Source: CAXDOZ01 sp963991145
GTDB lineage: Bacteria > Bacteroidota > Bacteroidia > Chitinophagales > JABDMM01
DNA length: 7,391 nucleotides
Reading direction: 5' to 3'
NCBI GenBank assembly: GCA_963991145.1
Contig: CAXDOZ010000116.1
Span: 1 to 7,391, forward strand
The notes under the pieces were generated by a model. That model saw only the letters and a list, made by a program, of their open reading frames with translations. It ran no database searches and was not told the origin of the DNA. Both the position numbers and the translations under genes were made by a program. Numbering within the stretch: position 1 is the stretch's first letter; each line of letters starts with the position of its first letter. Shown here in pieces: positions 6,288 through 7,391 of the stretch.

Positions 6288-7216
6288 TTTGCGCTTGCAA
6301 ACTCATTATCTGTGCGCTTAGGCTTAGAAACTGCCACCGTTGGCAGTTCGCTTTGTCTTCCATCAATATCTACCACAGTAACCTTATAATAGATGAATCC
6401 CTCGTCGAATAGAAACTCGTCCTGGAAAAGATGAATGGCTTCGTGATTGATCTTATTGATCTGATCATCGCTTATCACATCGGCCAGATAGTAGTCTTCC
6501 CCGTCTGTGGATCTTAGAATTCGTGCGTGTGAAAAATTCGAGACATTTGGAGAAAGTAGTCTAAGGGTTATCCCTTCTCCATCTGCAAATGCCATAAGAG
6601 TAGCAGACTTGACCATATGGTATCCGCACATGCTAATACTGGTTGAGTCTAGTTTACCAAAGTTGGCAACATTAGTTGCTGCACAGATATCAATGTTTCC
6701 GCTTAAGCTCCCTTTTAATTGATTGATCAGAACTTCTCCTGAAAAGTATTGACCTCCATCTCCATTGATCGCACCGGTATTGTAGATACTCGAACCAACT
6801 AAAACCGTTTCGTAGTTCTTGATGGTATTATAATTCAAAAGATCGCCAGTACACTCAAGGATCAGGCGATTTACGATCAAACCATTGTTGACAATCTTCT
6901 TAACGATGGAATTTCCTTCATTTATTAAGGTGCCCGTAGGGCTGATCTCAATTTGTTTGTTTCCCAGAAGGCTACCAGTCTCTGTAACCAGAACTACACC
7001 TTCAATAGTGATATCGGTATTAAGAGTGATAAAAGCATCGATTACAATGGTGTCGCCCAGGAAATTTGTCTTTCCGGGAAATGCACCATCCCAATTGGCC
7101 TGGTTAGTCCATTTGCCATCTCCTTCAACTGAAAAGACCATTGCATCTGAGCAAAAAGAAGTGCTCAGGGCAAGGATGATAAAAAGGTATTTTATGACAG
7201 ACTTAGCTCTCATCAT
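6284..7216 (-). CDS. Secreted protein with beta-rich N-terminal region and FN3-like C-terminal domain, no T9SS tail
   Basis: 310 residues. The double ATG at 7216 and 7213 leaves the start uncertain by one codon. A signal peptide (MMRAKSVIKYLFIILALSTS) ends near Ala25; Cys22 lacks a proper lipobox, so I do not call a lipoprotein. Residues 28-200 begin with GDGKWTNQANWDG and GDTIVI, an opening common in Bacteroidota surface proteins, followed by short repeating strands with turns such as GTLINEGN and GSSIYNTGAINGDGG. This suggests a right-handed beta-helix or solenoid. Residues 204-296 resemble a fibronectin-III-like domain (ARILRSTDGEDYYLADV, IYYKVTVVDIDGRQSE). Proteins of this layout usually continue into an FPNP-type T9SS tail; this one ends 14 residues after the domain with KPKRTDNEFASAN. 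It may be periplasmic, exported by another route, or a shortened relative. Function unknown. The gene converges on 5622-6287 with overlapping stops. Confidence 0.85.
   Translation of the reverse strand: MMRAKSVIKYLFIILALSTSFCSDAMVFSVEGDGKWTNQANWDGAFPGKTNFLGDTIVIDAFITLNTDITIEGVVLVTETGSLLGNKQIEISPTGTLINEGNSIVKKIVNNGLIVNRLILECTGDLLNYNTIKNYETVLVGSSIYNTGAINGDGGQYFSGEVLINQLKGSLSGNIDICAATNVANFGKLDSTSISMCGYHMVKSATLMAFADGEGITLRLLSPNVSNFSHARILRSTDGEDYYLADVISDDQINKINHEAIHLFQDEFLFDEGFIYYKVTVVDIDGRQSELPTVAVSKPKRTDNEFASAN
6329..6348. repeat. Perfect inverted repeat inside the tail-less secreted gene
   Basis: AACTGCCA (6329-6336) and TGGCAGTT (6341-6348) form an eight-base perfect stem with the four-base loop CCGT. 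For the plus-strand transcript of the gene ending at 6287 it lies 41 bases past the stop and is the only obvious hairpin nearby. The following bases (CGCTTTGTCTTCC) are only moderately T-rich, so terminator function is weakly supported. On the other strand it simply encodes LPTVAV-region codons. Confidence 0.35.
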
Positions 7217-7305
7217 GCGTTGTTACCTTTTTTTACGGGATTATATTAGAAAAGGTTACAAGGTTTTGAGAGATGATATTTCTAGGAGAAAGATTGGTAT
7301 TTGCT

Positions 7306-7313
7306 TATATTTG
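7306..7313 (+). promoter_or_regulatory. Candidate -7 element (TATATTTG) for the tRNA-His gene
   Basis: TATATTTG matches TAnnTTTG exactly and ends 26 bases before the tRNA acceptor stem at 7340, so initiation near 7320 would leave a short 5' leader for RNase P. No TTTG element is found at the ideal upstream distance. The rest of the 7217-7338 gap shows nothing else I can support, including no clear promoter for the divergent gene starting at 7216. Confidence 0.45.
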
Positions 7314-7339
7314 CACTTCCAAATTTTTGAGTTCATATG

Positions 7340-7391
7340 GTGGTTGTAGCTCAGTTGGTTAGAGCGCCGGTTTGTGGTTCCGGAGGTCGTG
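7340..7391 (+). tRNA. tRNA-His (GUG), 3' end outside window
   Basis: The 5' acceptor strand GTGGTTG (7340-7346) is followed by TA and a D arm with stem GCTC/GAGC (7349-7352 with 7362-7365) and loop AGTTGGTTA. The anticodon arm has stem CCGG/CCGG (7367-7370 with 7380-7383), a T-T mismatch closing the loop, and loop TTGTGGT with anticodon GTG at 7374-7376, which decodes histidine CAC and CAU. A G at 7339 is correctly placed to be the extra G-1 that histidyl-tRNA synthetase recognises. The variable region and first T-stem bases follow; about 24 bases including the 3' acceptor strand lie beyond the window. Confidence 0.95.

Noticed and set aside
6885..7349. A 154-codon plus-strand frame running into the tRNA
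   Set aside because: It is antisense to the start of the secreted-protein gene and extends into the tRNA-His gene; composition is low in coding character.

Overview
This window looks like ordinary chromosome from a member of the Bacteroidota. Three lines of sequence evidence point there. Two long secreted proteins end in the C-terminal sorting domain of the type IX secretion system (T9SS), a system confined to this phylum. Several starts lack a Shine-Dalgarno sequence. Matches to the Bacteroidota -7 promoter element TAnnTTTG sit in the expected places. I cannot name a genus. No phage, plasmid, insertion sequence, CRISPR array or defence system is visible.

Layout: (1) 1-1913 (+) is the 3' part of a gene for a secreted Asp-box beta-propeller protein with a T9SS tail, followed by a clear intrinsic terminator (1933-1963). 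(2) 1969-2246 (+) appears to be the remains of a roughly 92-residue, three-helix membrane protein. It is interrupted by a -1 frameshift and has ATT where an ATG would be expected. (3) 2258-2782 (-) encodes a small secreted cysteine-containing protein of unknown function. (4) 2887-4845 (-) encodes a 652-residue secreted protein with an unrecognised N-terminal half, three Ig/PKD-like domains and a T9SS tail. It has its own terminator (2830-2863) and a plausible promoter (4901-4932). (5) 4995-5570 (-) is thymidine kinase (tdk), the only gene of firmly known enzymatic function. (6) 5622-6287 (+) is divergent from tdk and encodes a conserved-looking cytoplasmic protein of unknown function with two folded ends and an acidic linker. 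(7) 6284-7216 (-) encodes a secreted protein with a beta-rich N-terminal region and a fibronectin-III-like C-terminal domain but no T9SS tail. Its stop codon shares the palindrome CTAG with the stop of the preceding convergent gene. (8) 7340 to the window end (+) is the 5' part of a tRNA-His (GUG) gene with a TAnnTTTG element upstream.

The genes do not form one operon: orientation changes repeatedly and two terminators separate units. Four of the protein products (1, 3, 4 and 7) are exported or predicted to be, which fits a surface- and secretion-rich Bacteroidota chromosome. tdk is a nucleotide-salvage housekeeping gene with no evident functional link to them. I found no convincing new multi-gene system. 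The most interesting items are the broken membrane-protein gene, the tail-less secreted protein with the shared CTAG stop, and the unassigned gene next to tdk.
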